Shown here piece by piece: positions 23,177-36,100 of a stretch of 64,000 bases of DNA. Within the stretch, counting starts at the first letter, position 1, and every line of letters starts with the position of its first letter. The stretch is taken from positions 1 to 64,000 of the forward strand of contig CAJNOQ010000140.1 of the NCBI GenBank assembly GCA_905250885.1, written 5' to 3'. Origin of the DNA: Didymodactylos carnosus. Its lineage: Eukaryota; Rotifera; Eurotatoria; Philodinida; Philodinidae. The notes beneath the pieces are model-generated. The model saw nothing but the letters and a program-made list of their open reading frames with translations. It was not told the origin of the DNA and searched no databases. Both the position numbers and the translations under genes were made by a program.

Positions 23177-25376
23177 AGATTGTTGTAAAATTCTATATTC
23201 TAGGTGTTCATTCATTTTCTCCCAAAATTAGAAATCTTTCCAACTATCTCTACTGTCAATCAATTTTATTTCGTCCAATATTTAGACGTTAGGATTGATA
23301 TACATCAGTATCGTCTATATATTACTCAGTAAAACAGCATATAAATATTTCTATTATTGAATAATATTAATATTTACATATTATTTATTATGTTGACTAA
23401 AATAACATATATATCTTTTTTTATGAAAAAAAAATAAACATATGACAAAATAAATATCGTATTTTATCTGATTTATGTCTCTATGAAAAAAACTTTTTAT
23501 TTGCATTTAGCTTGCATTTTTCAAAAAGAAGAACAGATGTTCAGTCATGAATGAGGGATTTATCCCATTTGATAATTAAAAATGTATGTTTTTTCTCTGC
23601 AGAAAGTTCTTAACACTTTAAGATCGTAAGAATGGAATGACATCGTTCTACGGGTTAAGAGAATTGATTGTTTATCGGCTAATAACAGAACGAGACAGTG
23701 CTTAGAAACTAGAACGATTGCTGAAATTAACATTTTGACAAGTAAAGACATGCAGTTCACGTATTTGAAATTATTAATTATAAAGAAATTCGTACTACCT
23801 CTGAAGAGAAAATTCTTTTTATCCCCACCTAAAGATGGCAGCCGACCCGGCCATCGATAAAAAGTTAAAAAATTACGCTGTCGAATGCGGAAAATTTTCT
23901 TGGAAAACCTCACTTCCAACCAGATTTTGGACATTTTTTTCACTGAGCAGGAACATTAAATTTTTCTTGGAAAACACAGAAAACTTAGTGGCAAGACGGA
24001 GAATTCGCGATACCGTCGAACAACGAGAAGTTTTTACATTCTATTACCGACGTTTTGGTCGATTGCTCAATATTTCACTCAAGACTTTGCAATAATTGAA
24101 AGTTTTCTTTCGGAAAAACTTGGCAAACTTAACAGTTGGATACTCCTTCGAAAATTTGTATGACGTCGGCGTTTACGGAATAGATGATCTTATAACTGAA
24201 TGGAAAAGGCTTTCTATTAGGATATTACTATCATTTAGTAAAGTAGTAGTCATATGGCACTTTTATGCCTCAATGATATCTACTTGTCAATTTTCAATAG
24301 TTGACGAATGATCAAGGATGTTAATTGAAGAAATTGAATGCTTGATGAATGGGCGATATAGTGTGATATAGACAATATTTTATTAGTATGTTCTCTAACT
24401 TCACTGTTTTCTCCTTTTCATTGCCAATTGTACAAGTATCTCCCCGTGTTGATTAACGGACATGGACAGTTTTTTTAAATTTGTCCATGGACATGGACAA
24501 ACTGAAAAATGTTTAAATTTTTTCCAAAGCAAGGATCTGATTGGACACTAGTGATAAGATGTTTGGCCGTAAGAAAGAAAGGAACAAACAATAATATAGT
24601 CTAGATCTATATTTTTTTTTCTTCTGCTTCTCTTAGTACATGTTTTTACTACACTGAACAAAGAAAAACGTGTTTATTTCGGTGTTCTATATCCATAGTC
24701 TACTGTTATTCTTGCTTCCTCAGAGAAAACAAAGTAGATGTTTTTTTCATTTCATAACTGCATTGAAAATGAATGAGAAGGATTTGCGGAAGTTAATTAG
24801 GCAAAAAAACAAGTGTGTTATATTGAGAAACCTGACAGAAATAAAGAAAAAGGAATGAAATTTTCACACGCAAAATGTCTAAAAAGCGCATAAATTCCAT
24901 AGATAAAATGAGGTGATCTAATTCAAGGTATAATCTGCTCATAGACATAACTTGAAATTTTTTTTACATGGACTCAGAAACTCAAGTCCATACGGATAGA
25001 AGTGTTAAATACGGCTGACACCTCTATATATGGAGTTCTCGTATATGCTATACACGATACATAGTGTTGATAGATTTTCCATGACCTCACCGCCTTAGTT
25101 ATAGTTGTTAGTAACAGTATGATCTCAAATTTCTTTTTTTGTCATTTATATAAAGCTATAGAGACAACTGTCTACTTGAAAAAACAAAATGATTCTTAGA
25201 CAAATTTCTGAACAATGTTTGGCTTGTTTCATCTTCCGGAACGTTCAGTTATTAGTTTACTGTTTCTAAACCTATTATCAAGTCAGAATACTGTGTCAGT
25301 TGTTAGTTGCGTACTAGTCTACGTGTCTATAAAATTATCGTTTATACATAATATTTAAATTATTTTAGACATTTAA
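23177..25376. other. Spacer before the epoxide hydrolase gene
   Basis: Frames at 23560-24311 on both strands look like by-products; none has splice partners or family motifs. The stretch 23820-24095 is somewhat less AT-rich and could be an old element. Nothing else recognised. Confidence 0.4.
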
Positions 25377-26960
25377 ATGGCGTTATCGCGTTTACATCGT
25401 ACCTTAGCATTTTTTGGTTTAGTATCAGCAGTTATTTATGGATTTTATTCATTATTTGATCGTCGTCCACCGTGTTATTCCGTCGATGTTGAATATTTCG
25501 GTCCCATTGATCGTAATCGAGATATGGACTCTGATGTTAAAATATATCCATTTACCATACCATATAGTCCTGCACAAGTAGATGATTTACAATCACGTCT
25601 TGGAAAAACACGTTTTTATCAACCATTAAATGATCCACAAAATATCACTCAATCCCAATACGGTTTTAATCGTAAAACGGCTGAATCTATTCGAGACTAT
25701 TGGTTAAATACGTTTAACTGGAAAAAAGCTGTAGCTGATTTAAATGAATTTTCACATTATAAAACGATGATTGCCGGTCTCAATATTCATTTTGTTCGAA
25801 AACAAACAACAACACAACAACATCGACAAAAAGAAGCAATTATATTTTTACATGGTTGGCCAGGATCATTCTATGAATATTTAGGTAAATTAAATTCTAT
25901 TCTTAGAAAATTAAATGAATATGAGCATCATTTGTCAATGTGAAGGTCATCTATTGATGTTATAATTTGTATCTCCCTTATATGTTTGATCTAATAGAGT
26001 TGTTTTATTTAGATGTAATGAAACTGATGAGTGCATCCACAACGATTGAATATGATTTGATCACTCCATCGTTGCCAGGTTATGGTTATTCTGATATGAC
26101 TACTCGATCTAAAATGTCACCACAACAAATGGCTCGAATATTTCATGTTTTAATGCAACGTCTCGGTCATAGTTCATATATTGTTGTTGGAGGTGATTGG
26201 GGATCAATCATCGGTACATTTATGTCAAAATTATATCCAGGACATGTTAAAGGTTTTTTGACAACGATGCCCTCTGATATTACACCAAATTTATTAAATT
26301 TTATTCGGATGTTATCCGGATCAATTAGTAAATCATTTTTGTTAGATCAAGATGAACAAACGTTCAAACCAGATTTTAGTATAATAAATAATCTAAAATT
26401 ATTTTGGAAAGAATTTGGATACTTTCATTTACAATCAACAAAACCGGATACAATAGGTTATGCACTCAATGATTCACCAATGGGTTTAGGTAGAATTTTA
26501 TCATTTTTTTCCTATTCTTGTTAACTTTGACAATTTAATTTTTATTATAGCCTCATATATATTAGAAAAATTTTCTTCATGGAGTAATAATCGAACTGAA
26601 GTTGATACATCACCAAACTTTGGTCTTGGACGTTTTACTCTCGATCAATTATTAACAAATATAATGATTTATTGGACAACAGAAACGATAACATCTTCGA
26701 TTCGTCTTTACTATGAATTTATGAGTTCTGTTGCATCTGGTCATGATAAAAAATTAATCACTGGTCCGTTAGATAAAACTGTACCAGTGGCCGTATCAAA
26801 TTATCGTAATGAAATTTTTTATATGCCAAAAATAATTATTAAATCAAAATTTCCAAATATTAAACAATGGTTATATCATCAAGAAGGTGGACATTTTGCC
26901 GCACTGGAAGTTCCAAGACAATTTGTACGTGATCTTGAAAAATTTATTGCACTCCTTTAA
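25377..26960 (+). CDS. EPHX1: Microsomal epoxide hydrolase
   Basis: Three exons, 25377-25884, 26013-26489 and 26551-26960, join in frame to about 464 residues, close to the animal enzyme (about 455). This alpha/beta-hydrolase opens epoxides to diols by an Asp ester and acts on xenobiotics and juvenile-hormone-like substrates at the ER membrane. An N-terminal hydrophobic anchor (TLAFFGLVSAVIYGFYSLF) precedes the EHN domain (PFTIPYSPAQVDDLQSRLGK). Exon 1 ends in the oxyanion motif HGWPGSFYEY; exon 2 has PSLPGYGYS and the nucleophile motif GGDWGS; exon 3 has the acid region (NYRNEIFYMP, E likely catalytic) and the His motif EGGHFAALEVP. All key residues are in place, so the enzyme is expected to be active. 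Confidence 0.96.
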
Positions 26961-27524
26961 AACATTCTATGATGTTCAAAATTTTATTATCCGATAACAT
27001 TTTGACTATTCTTTCTGTGATTATTTTCCACAAAAAAACAGCAACAACCAACCAACGATACAGATGTTTTTTACTTTTACTTATTTGTTTATTATGTGTC
27101 TTACGATATGTGTTGTCAAGTTCGATTTTTTGCGTGTAGTTTTAGAAAACGTTACACAATTAATCTGGATGTCTACTTTATTTTTTGTTTTTTTATATAC
27201 TTTTATGTGTCTATTTTTTTTTTACTGCATTTCTACTACCATTTCGAAGATTTTATCTAACATATGAAATATGACATGAATAAAATTCTATTTACAAAAA
27301 TGTGTTGCCTTTTTTTATCTTTCAAATTTAAAATAAAATTTGATTGATTTGTCCTTGTAAAAAATATAGAATATATTGAATTTTTCTAGATAAATATATA
27401 TATTTTAAGAAAATAAATTTTAGATATGAAACTAGTATTTGATGGTAGAAATATTCAAGAAAACGATTTTTTGTAACAAAGTAGTATCACTAGTTTTAGC
27501 TTTACTCTCTAGTCTCGCTGTCTA
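26961..27524. other. 3' flank of the epoxide hydrolase gene
   Basis: Very T-rich, with AATAAA-like signals (for example near 27278-27284). No other feature seen. Confidence 0.5.
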
Positions 27525-28454
27525 GAGGATGTCCCAGAATAAATTGCACTAAACCTTAGTGCATTTTTCTATCACTTTCTATTTATTAAATAATTTCCTT
27601 TATATATCAAACAATAGAGAATTTAATTCTCTACAAGATTGTATATTTATTTTTAAGATTCATCTTTGATGTTTGGCACAGTAACTCTAACAAGAAAACC
27701 TCCAGATTTTTTAACGACACCTTCAAAAAATCGATTTTTGTGCGCAAAACCTTACTTATTCAACAAAACAAAGTATACCGAAAAATTCAGCAAGAAATTT
27801 TCTACAATATGATGGTTTTTTTTTAATGAGAAATAATGATTTTTTTCGATTAAATCGGAGCGAAAAAGGTCAATTTTCTCCTATTTTTCGGCTAGCTTAG
27901 CGACATCCAGTACTTTTTAGTTTTTCAGGTAAAAAACATAGCAGGTTTGTTTGTAAGTTATACAGTCTAATAGAACGCAAAATTCTGCATTTTTTGTTCT
28001 ATTAAACTAATGATTTGAACTTTGAATTTTATACTAGAATAGTCAAAACGTTTTTTTAGTGATAAAAACTTCGGTGGACTTGAAAATTTATGTATTCAAG
28101 CCACTAACAATTGAAATAAATTAACTTTAAGTAAACTCTTTTGTAAAGCATGAAATTCTTCACCATTGGACGGTAATAAAATTATTTCAAATTTTTTTGT
28201 ACGCATTCATTATAAACAATTAAAAAAAGAGGACAGTTTGCACTTTAAAACTGCGTGGTACAGTTAAAGAAAATTGCAGCTTTTCTTGTTAGAGTTACTG
28301 TGCCAAACATCAAAGATAAATCTTAAAAATAAATTAATAATCTTGTAGAGAATTAAATTCTCTATCGTTTAGTATATAAAGGAAATATTTTATAAATGGA
28401 AAGTGGTAGAAAAATGTACCAGGATTTAGTGCAATTTATTCTGAAGCACCCGTT
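27525..28454. mobile_element. Inverted-repeat element with about 180-bp arms
   Basis: The left arm (about 27527-27710) starts GGATGTCCCAGAATAAATTG and includes GATGTTTGGCACAGTAACTC. The right arm (about 28275-28451) is its reverse with scattered differences. A TA lies beside each end (27523-27524 and 28454-28455 region), which would fit a TA-targeting mobiliser, but the exact ends are not firm. The about 560-bp middle has no coding content. Confidence 0.8.
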
Positions 28455-28924
28455 ATGTTTACTCTAGAAATCGATTTTAGATATTATTTTAATTAATGAA
28501 GATAGTTATACTGAGAATGTGCTTTAGTTGTCAAATTTAAGACCGTGCATAGTTTAAATTAGTAGTGTCATCTAATTTTCTTTTTTTTATAATGAAACTA
28601 TTCTCATTAAAAATGTGATAGATACGAAAAATATAGAATCGTGAAGATTGAACTGAATTGAATGTATTTTGTCTAACGACGTTACATAGTCAGGAAACAG
28701 TAAACAAGCCAAAAAGAAAATTTCGCTTACCTAAGAGGCACTGTTACCGACAGTGAGAGAGAAAGAATGAATCACAATATAGTGAGAGAAAAAGAGAAAG
28801 AACAATAATAGTCCTTATGTGCTATTTTTATAGCAAGAACATACTAAAAATAATTTACATGATTTATGAGAAGCATTTGAAATACATTTAAATTGACCGT
28901 GTGTACTATTGAAGAAGCATTCTA

Positions 28925-29510
28925 TTACTTAGATGTGAGCGGTAAGAAAGAAGAAGATGAAGCTTTTATGGAAAAATATGTAGTCATAGCCTGTCTGTCA
29001 TGCCCAAAACGCGTAGATTTCCGATTATGAGAAGGTGCAATGAGATTAAAGTGTGAAAGCGGACTTGTACCATAGAAAATTTTATGGAAATGAATGAGTT
29101 TGAAATAGAGTCTTCGATTTTCGAGACAACAAAGTTTTAATTTGGAATGAAGTGCTATCGGATTGATTGAGTAGTCTCTCATTATAACTCTAATAGCCAA
29201 ACGCGGCACGTCATCCAAAATAGACAAATAGACTTTTGGTTTAGAATACTATAATGGAATATTCTTCCACTTGTATTCTGGCAGAATAAAGCTTATATAA
29301 AAAAAAATAGACAGATGTGATTTAAATGAAGTGTCATAAAGAATACAAGCATATTCAAGAACCGACCTGACACATACTTTGTAAAGATGAAGACGGAGAT
29401 ATAGTGGTGCGATGTATGAAACATAGATGACAGGGTCACGAAGTCAAACGAACTGAGCAGTAGTTGAATAAGTAAATTTTCGTGAAAGATGAAAGAAAAC
29501 ATCATTTTTA
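28925..29510 (-). mobile_element. LINE reverse-transcriptase C-terminal fragment
   Basis: On the minus strand about 100 residues read SILDDVPRLAIRVIMRDYSI, then CCLENRRLYFKLIHFHKIFY and GTSPLSHFNLIAP up to a stop at 28925. This is the tail typical of animal LINE ORF2 (the ENRR..Y..L...HKI.YG block). Further upstream, in a shifted frame, RSVLEYACILYDTSFKSHLS (about 29310-29370) fits the preceding thumb region (VRPxLEYA). The copy is short and frameshifted; no poly(A) tail or target duplication was identified. Confidence 0.65.
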
Positions 29511-29696
29511 CCGTATAGGATATGCGAATGATACAGATTGAAAATCACTACAATAAATTGAATTTTGCCTCGTTAATATATTTTAACTTCAAGACCTTTA
29601 TTCTTCCCAACGAATTCTATTCGAGTCTTGAACGTCAAGACTTATGATTTTGCTGAATGTATTCTGCATAGAAGCACTCTACGGTGTTTATGTTTA

Positions 29697-29713
29697 CTCT
29701 CTCTCTCTCTCTC
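29697..29713. repeat. CT microsatellite
   Basis: About eight CT units. Confidence 0.8.
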
Positions 29714-30144
29714 ACGTTTGTCCTACACTTACTTACGAACATATATATGACATACAGTTTAAAGTATTTGGCTATTGAACATATATTTCAAATACAGTTA
29801 CTGAATTTTTTTGAGCAATAGCAAATGAGTCTTTGCCTTTTTTTTATGAACTAAAAAAAGAGTCCGATAAGCATTAAATAACTTTTGCAGATCAATTGAA
29901 GAAACGACTGAAAATCTGAGTTTTATCAGATATATTTCGCCGCATGCAGTACGAAGTAGACAGCTTCATCAAGAAATATTATCGAAAATGATGGGATCTG
30001 TTCTAATACGAATAACTTAATACTATATGTTTATATATTCAAAAACAATAAGTATCGTGACGATAGTCTTCTGGGCTCGCAAATAATAATATTCATTTTT
30101 CTTTCAGAATGATGTTTATGCTCAATGTTTTAATACTATCCTAG

Positions 30145-33100
30145 TCATTACCAAATATAATCTATCAATTACGAATAACAATGTTTACGAGTGTATGTCA
30201 TCAAGTTCTGTTACAAAGCTCACCATTTCACGATTCGACAAGAAAACCATTAAGTACCCTGTTAAATGACATGACACATTATGTCGCCACATACAATTTA
30301 GAAGTCGATGATGAATCAATTGTATTTGGGTAATCAAACAAATAAGATTTAAAATGTTGTTTGGATGATACAATCAGTGTTTTTGATACAAACGTTGGAA
30401 GGAGAGGGAAGTTTGAAATGAGTAATTGTAAACTTCGTAAAATATAGACGCAAACCTTTTCTTATTCATCAACTTTTAAGAAGATTTTTCTTCCTCCGTC
30501 TTAATCGAAATGGCTGGATATAATATCTTTTATCAGATCATAGATTCTTTTCTTAATATTCCCAAATGTATGACATGATTGGATCTTCTAACGTTGGGAA
30601 AGATTATACGTCAATGTAACGTTTTCGCTTTTATTTTTAGCCTTCAACTTCTTCTATTAAATGATAATGAAAGGATCAGGGCCGCAGCATTACGAGCATT
30701 TCGATTTTCTATTCATCGTTTATCAATAATTGAAAAATTTCTTGAATATCGGCTTGATTATCTCGTAGCACGGTAAATATCTATAGTTCTACTTTGATTC
30801 CAGTAAACTCTTTATCTTGTTTCTGTGTGTTTAGTTCACTAATAATTGATTCACGTCAGTCGTCTACACGTGAAAATCGTGAACGTTTTGAAGCATATAA
30901 ATTAGTTCGACGTTTGTTTCATTTATATCCTACTCGTTTTCCTCTCTCATTCATTTATGCTATGGATTCACTAATCAAGTATTCTAGTCAAGCAGGCGAT
31001 AATAGAAAAAACAAGCCAAATGTACAATCACAACAACAACAATCAATAATAAGACAAGATCAAATGGTTAAATGTAGTCTTGAACTTTTATGTGAAATAG
31101 GTAAAACATTTTATTCTGCACATTGAACAATAGATCAGTTCACTTTTTTCTTCTGTTTTTCTACTTTAGCTCTTTATAATCCGCATATATTACACGACTG
31201 CAGTACATTTCATACAATGCTACGTTATATTACAGATTATGATCAAGAAGAATTAATTGAAAGTGTCATATACGCGGTGTTACATGCTGTTGACAGATTC
31301 AGTAATTCATACTAATTGCTTTTTATTGACAACAAGCTTCACCACCTGCATGTCTAGGAAAATCACTATTGAATTGGACACATCTTCCGATGAATCATAA
31401 ACTTTCATTTAATACCTCAATAAACTATGCTTTTAGGTGTTAATGATAACAGTGAGCCAACAGTAGTCGAAGCAATGGATCTGTCAATTCAAGGACCTGG
31501 ATGGATATTTATCGATGAAGGAATGCAAAAACGACATAATCTAATCAAAAATATATTTAGTGTAAGAAGCCATCGTTTACATCATTTGTTTTCGAAGTTC
31601 TCATCCTTTTTTTTATTGTAGGAACTTGTTGCCGTATTTTCATTGTGTGAAAAAGGCGTAATGAAAACAGCGGATAGACGAGGAATGACCCCTACAATGT
31701 AAGTACTATACTAGGTATGTGCTACATTTTGTCTGCTACATGTTTGTTTCTGATCTTTTGAAGATATGAAAATCTGAGATTTAAAGAAGTGGACAAAAAT
31801 CAACAATTGAAATCGTGTAGTATAGCACTGAAAGCCGTATTGAGAAGTTGGATAGGTAAAACACAATTTAATTAGTAGTCAATGTGTTCAATTTTTATGT
31901 AATGGAAATGTATTTTTAGGTTTCACAGCATTTTGTCAGTCAAGTAATTCATCAGTTCGATTACTGGTGAATTGTCTATTAGTGCAATCCGAACCAATGA
32001 AAGTTAGAAACAAGTATTTACGAACGTTCTTCACTGTTTTAAAAGATTTTTTTTCCACTGTAGATGTGTATTATCGATTTATTTCATGATTTATTAAATC
32101 TCGATATGTATATAATAATCATTTAACTCTTCTTATTCATCTCTGATCGTATTTCATTTCTATATAGTCCGCCTATTTGCGACAATTATGAATCAGCATT
32201 GAAATCAACGTGTAAGTAATCAACCATCTGTTCGAATAGTGAGAAAACAAATACGAATCTCCGGATGTCTGTCTTTTAGCAGTTTTACAAATGATGTCTC
32301 TTTTTCTGATTTCTAGATCCAGTATATAATTTAACTAATGCTGAAGAAGGTTTTACTTACGTTGCTATGGAAGGATCATGCAAATTACCACGTTTATCAT
32401 CAACAAGGTATGCCGAATTTTCTATTCAGCTTTGGCTCTTTACTTGATTCCATAAATATTATTGAGTTTCTTGAACAGAAGGATGAATTCTCTTTTTCTA
32501 TGTTTCCCATCAACGATTTTCCAGTTCAAGTTTCACTAAAAGACGTCAGAAAGAAAAAAATCTAAATTTAGGATTTTGAGATATATATTTTGATCTGAAG
32601 AACGTACTGTAAAATGGTAAAAAGGATGAGATAAAAAAAAAGCGAATTCTGCTTTATTTGTATTGCTAATATTCTGTTGTTTTCTTTTCGTTATATACAG
32701 TGACGAGTATTTATGCTTTAGCTACTTGTACCTACTTTCGTTTCCTTTTAGTATTATTTTTAGAAAATAGAGAGTATAGATGCTTGCATGTGGTAGTTTA
32801 GATCTGTTTGCATGTTACAAGACTTTTAGAAAATGATATATATGAAAGTGTATGCTTTCGCTTTTTTCTTTGAAATATCTGTAGTTAGAAGAGAATTAGT
32901 GATGTTTATACTAGCCCATAAAATGACATGTTATTTGATACAATTTCTTTCCACTTATGTTGTGTGTTTTTATAGTTTTATCGTCTAATATTTTATTGTT
33001 TAGACCAAATCTGCTTGATAGTCATATGGCTCTTATGCTCTTAACATTCATTGATGCTGGCTTTATTGAGGTAAACTAGATGACATATATTGTTACTTTA

Positions 33101-36100
33101 TTTGTTAAGAATTTTAAACTCTTACAAATACTTCTTTCATTTTCTACTTCACTTATTTTAGGCTATAAGTGAAGTTGCATCGAGTGATAATACAATTTTG
33201 GCAATTCGAGCTACATTATTGATGGCGAATTTCATTTGGCTTGTAAGTGTGTAAATTATGAACGTTGAAATATTGTTTATTTTTTCGACATTTAGTGTAA
33301 TGAACATTTACCAGAAGAGCAAAGTTTTCTTTTATTACCATTGATTATGGATATTGCTATTGCAGACGATGATAGTGTTAAACGAAGGTAATTCTATTCT
33401 GTTGTCAATCTTTTAATACAATCTATTAATTTAAAATAATCAATTTTTTTTTAGTTTTGCAAGAGAAACTGTTTTAAATATAAATGCATTGTTCGAATGG
33501 AAACAACGCACAAAAAATACCTATTCATTCCAGTTGGCACAAATGATTGAACATGCCCACCAATCACAATTCAATAATTTAAATCAAACAAATTATAATA
33601 GAAATATGTTAACAAACATTCTAGCCCCAGATGATTTAGTATGTAATTAAGCTTTTTACTTTTTATGTTGTACGAGAATCAAATTTAAACATAATTCGTA
33701 TCAACGTCTTATTGATCAACGATTTTCTGACAAATAGAAACATAATTTTAACTAAGAGTCTACGAAAACTGAATGATTAAAGTTTGTGACAGATTTTTTA
33801 CCAAATATCAGATATAAAATACATTGACAGATTAATCACAGACAATAATAGATTTAAACAGAAAACTCGTTTCTCATTTCTCAATACAGTTATACTAAAT
33901 GAATTATGAAGCAACATGAACAGAAAATTACAAACAAAAGATTGTTACATGTTTTTCAAACTATTATATTGTCAGTTTTTATTATTGGTGTTAATTTGCG
34001 TGATCATTTTTCATACATATTCATTGTTTATTTTTAGTTGTCGGCAGAAAAATTAGATAATTGTCTGAAAGATACATACACATCACAAACAAACGATTTT
34101 CGATTATGGAACTGGGATTTAATTTTATCGTTACTCAAGGTATATGATCATTATAATCGACTAAATCATCTCACCTTTGTCAAGTAATACCATGTTTGGA
34201 ATATAATTGCTTTCAGGTCTTTTTCAAACAAGTCGAACAAGTACAAGGCGACTTATATGAACGGTACATTGTCACCAATTATGGCTAGGCAAAGATGAAA
34301 GAAGTGTTTTTTTTTCCTTCATCTAGATTTTTGAATCAACTATGTAACTTTTTTAAACCAGAACAAAATGAATTTTGTGATATAAAATTAACTGATTCAT
34401 TATCAAGTATAACATGCCGAAATCTTTTGGCATTTGCTGATTTGCTTGCTTATGCAAGATCATCACAAAACGATATAAAAGTAAACAGATTATGAATTAA
34501 GGTTAATTACTTATAGTTATATCATTTTTTCATCTAGTATATTGCTAGTAATATTGTACGAACTCTGCTGACAAGTATAAGTAATGCCTTACAACAAGTA
34601 AGAAACTATATTATTAACAATGTTCATTTTATGCAATTACTTTCTTCATTTTCTTTAGTCTATAAACGCAATAAAAGATGGAGGCATTCGTCCTATTATT
34701 AGTGATCATGATTTAAAGTCGACCAATAGTGTATATTATTATTTATTTATCGGAAGACTTAGCGGAACATCGATTGGAATGGAAGCAATAATTGAATGTG
34801 ATATATTTAAACAGTACGAATTACACTAAATAACATCTCAGCATTCACTTAACATTGTGGATTATCCTGTAGTAATCAATAGTTTTCTCAACAACCTCAT
34901 TAAGGAAAAAGATCTAACTTGCCTGTCTATAAAGATCTAACTTTGTGTGAGAAAACCAATAAAGTTCAATGGTGTAATCTTACATTCTAAATGATAGCTA
35001 TGTTGAATTAAAATGTTTTTTGTTAACATCCAGAAGAAACTGAAAGCTTCTTGCTGCGACTTTTATATGATGTGTGAAATGTTCTCCTTTTTCTATTCTA
35101 GTTTAACTGACATGGTTACATCAGGCGATGAATTTACGACATCTGTGGTTGTTGCTTTGTCCGCATTTAATTATTATGCTGATAGTCCATGCAGACATTT
35201 TCTTTTACAAGCAATAAATTCTCCATGCACCGTAATATCTGTCACTTGTATAGTTATATTTTCAACAGATTATTAGATTTTTTCTTACTTAGGCGCTAAG
35301 ATTGTATACAACAAGTTTACTTCGTATTATATTGCGTTGTAATACAAAAGAATTCGGACAATGGGGCATCGATGTTCTTTGCTCAAAATTATCCGATCCT
35401 AATCAAGGAGTTATTTTGGAAGCCGTTCGGGTACTTGATGAAGCATTAGAAGATAAAGTAAGACTTGTTGTTAACCGAATTACAATGTAATATTCTCTAT
35501 ATTTTCAAAAATTATTATCATATCATGTTCTTTTAGCAACTGGTCTATATGTTTTTAAAACAATGGCAAGCATTTACATTTATGAAAAATGAACCCATAC
35601 TATCTTCTTATTATCATTTGGCTGGTAAATGTTTTTGATGTTGAATATTAAATTCATTATTTTTCTTTTTTTGTTTATTTAGGTGGTCGTTTGTGTTCTC
35701 TTCACTTTGAATTAAATGATGTGAAGCATGATTATCAACTCAAAATGATTAAAGATGAATTAGAACATTGGGATAATTATTTTAATTCTCATTATGTGAC
35801 ATTGATGGAAAATGTTCTATTTTCATCATACAGTGGTGGTGTTTTGTTAACAAATGATTATTTTGAAAGACGCAAATCATACTCGACATGTGGACAAAAA
35901 CGTAAAATTATCGATGCTCTCGTACTACCACATATATATAGACAAATATGTTTCAATTATGAAGGATTTCTATATTTAAGAGCTAATTCGAATTTAGAAA
36001 AATATTGTCGTGACTTAAAACAAAATAAAACAAACTGTGTTAGTTTATCGGAGACAAAGTATATTAAAGAAGTTTTGTGGGCTTTAGCACATACAGCAAG

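Noticed and set aside
23560-24311. Three overlapping frames of 71-127 residues on both strands
   Set aside because: No splice partners, no motifs, opposing frames overlap; best explained as chance or a decayed repeat.
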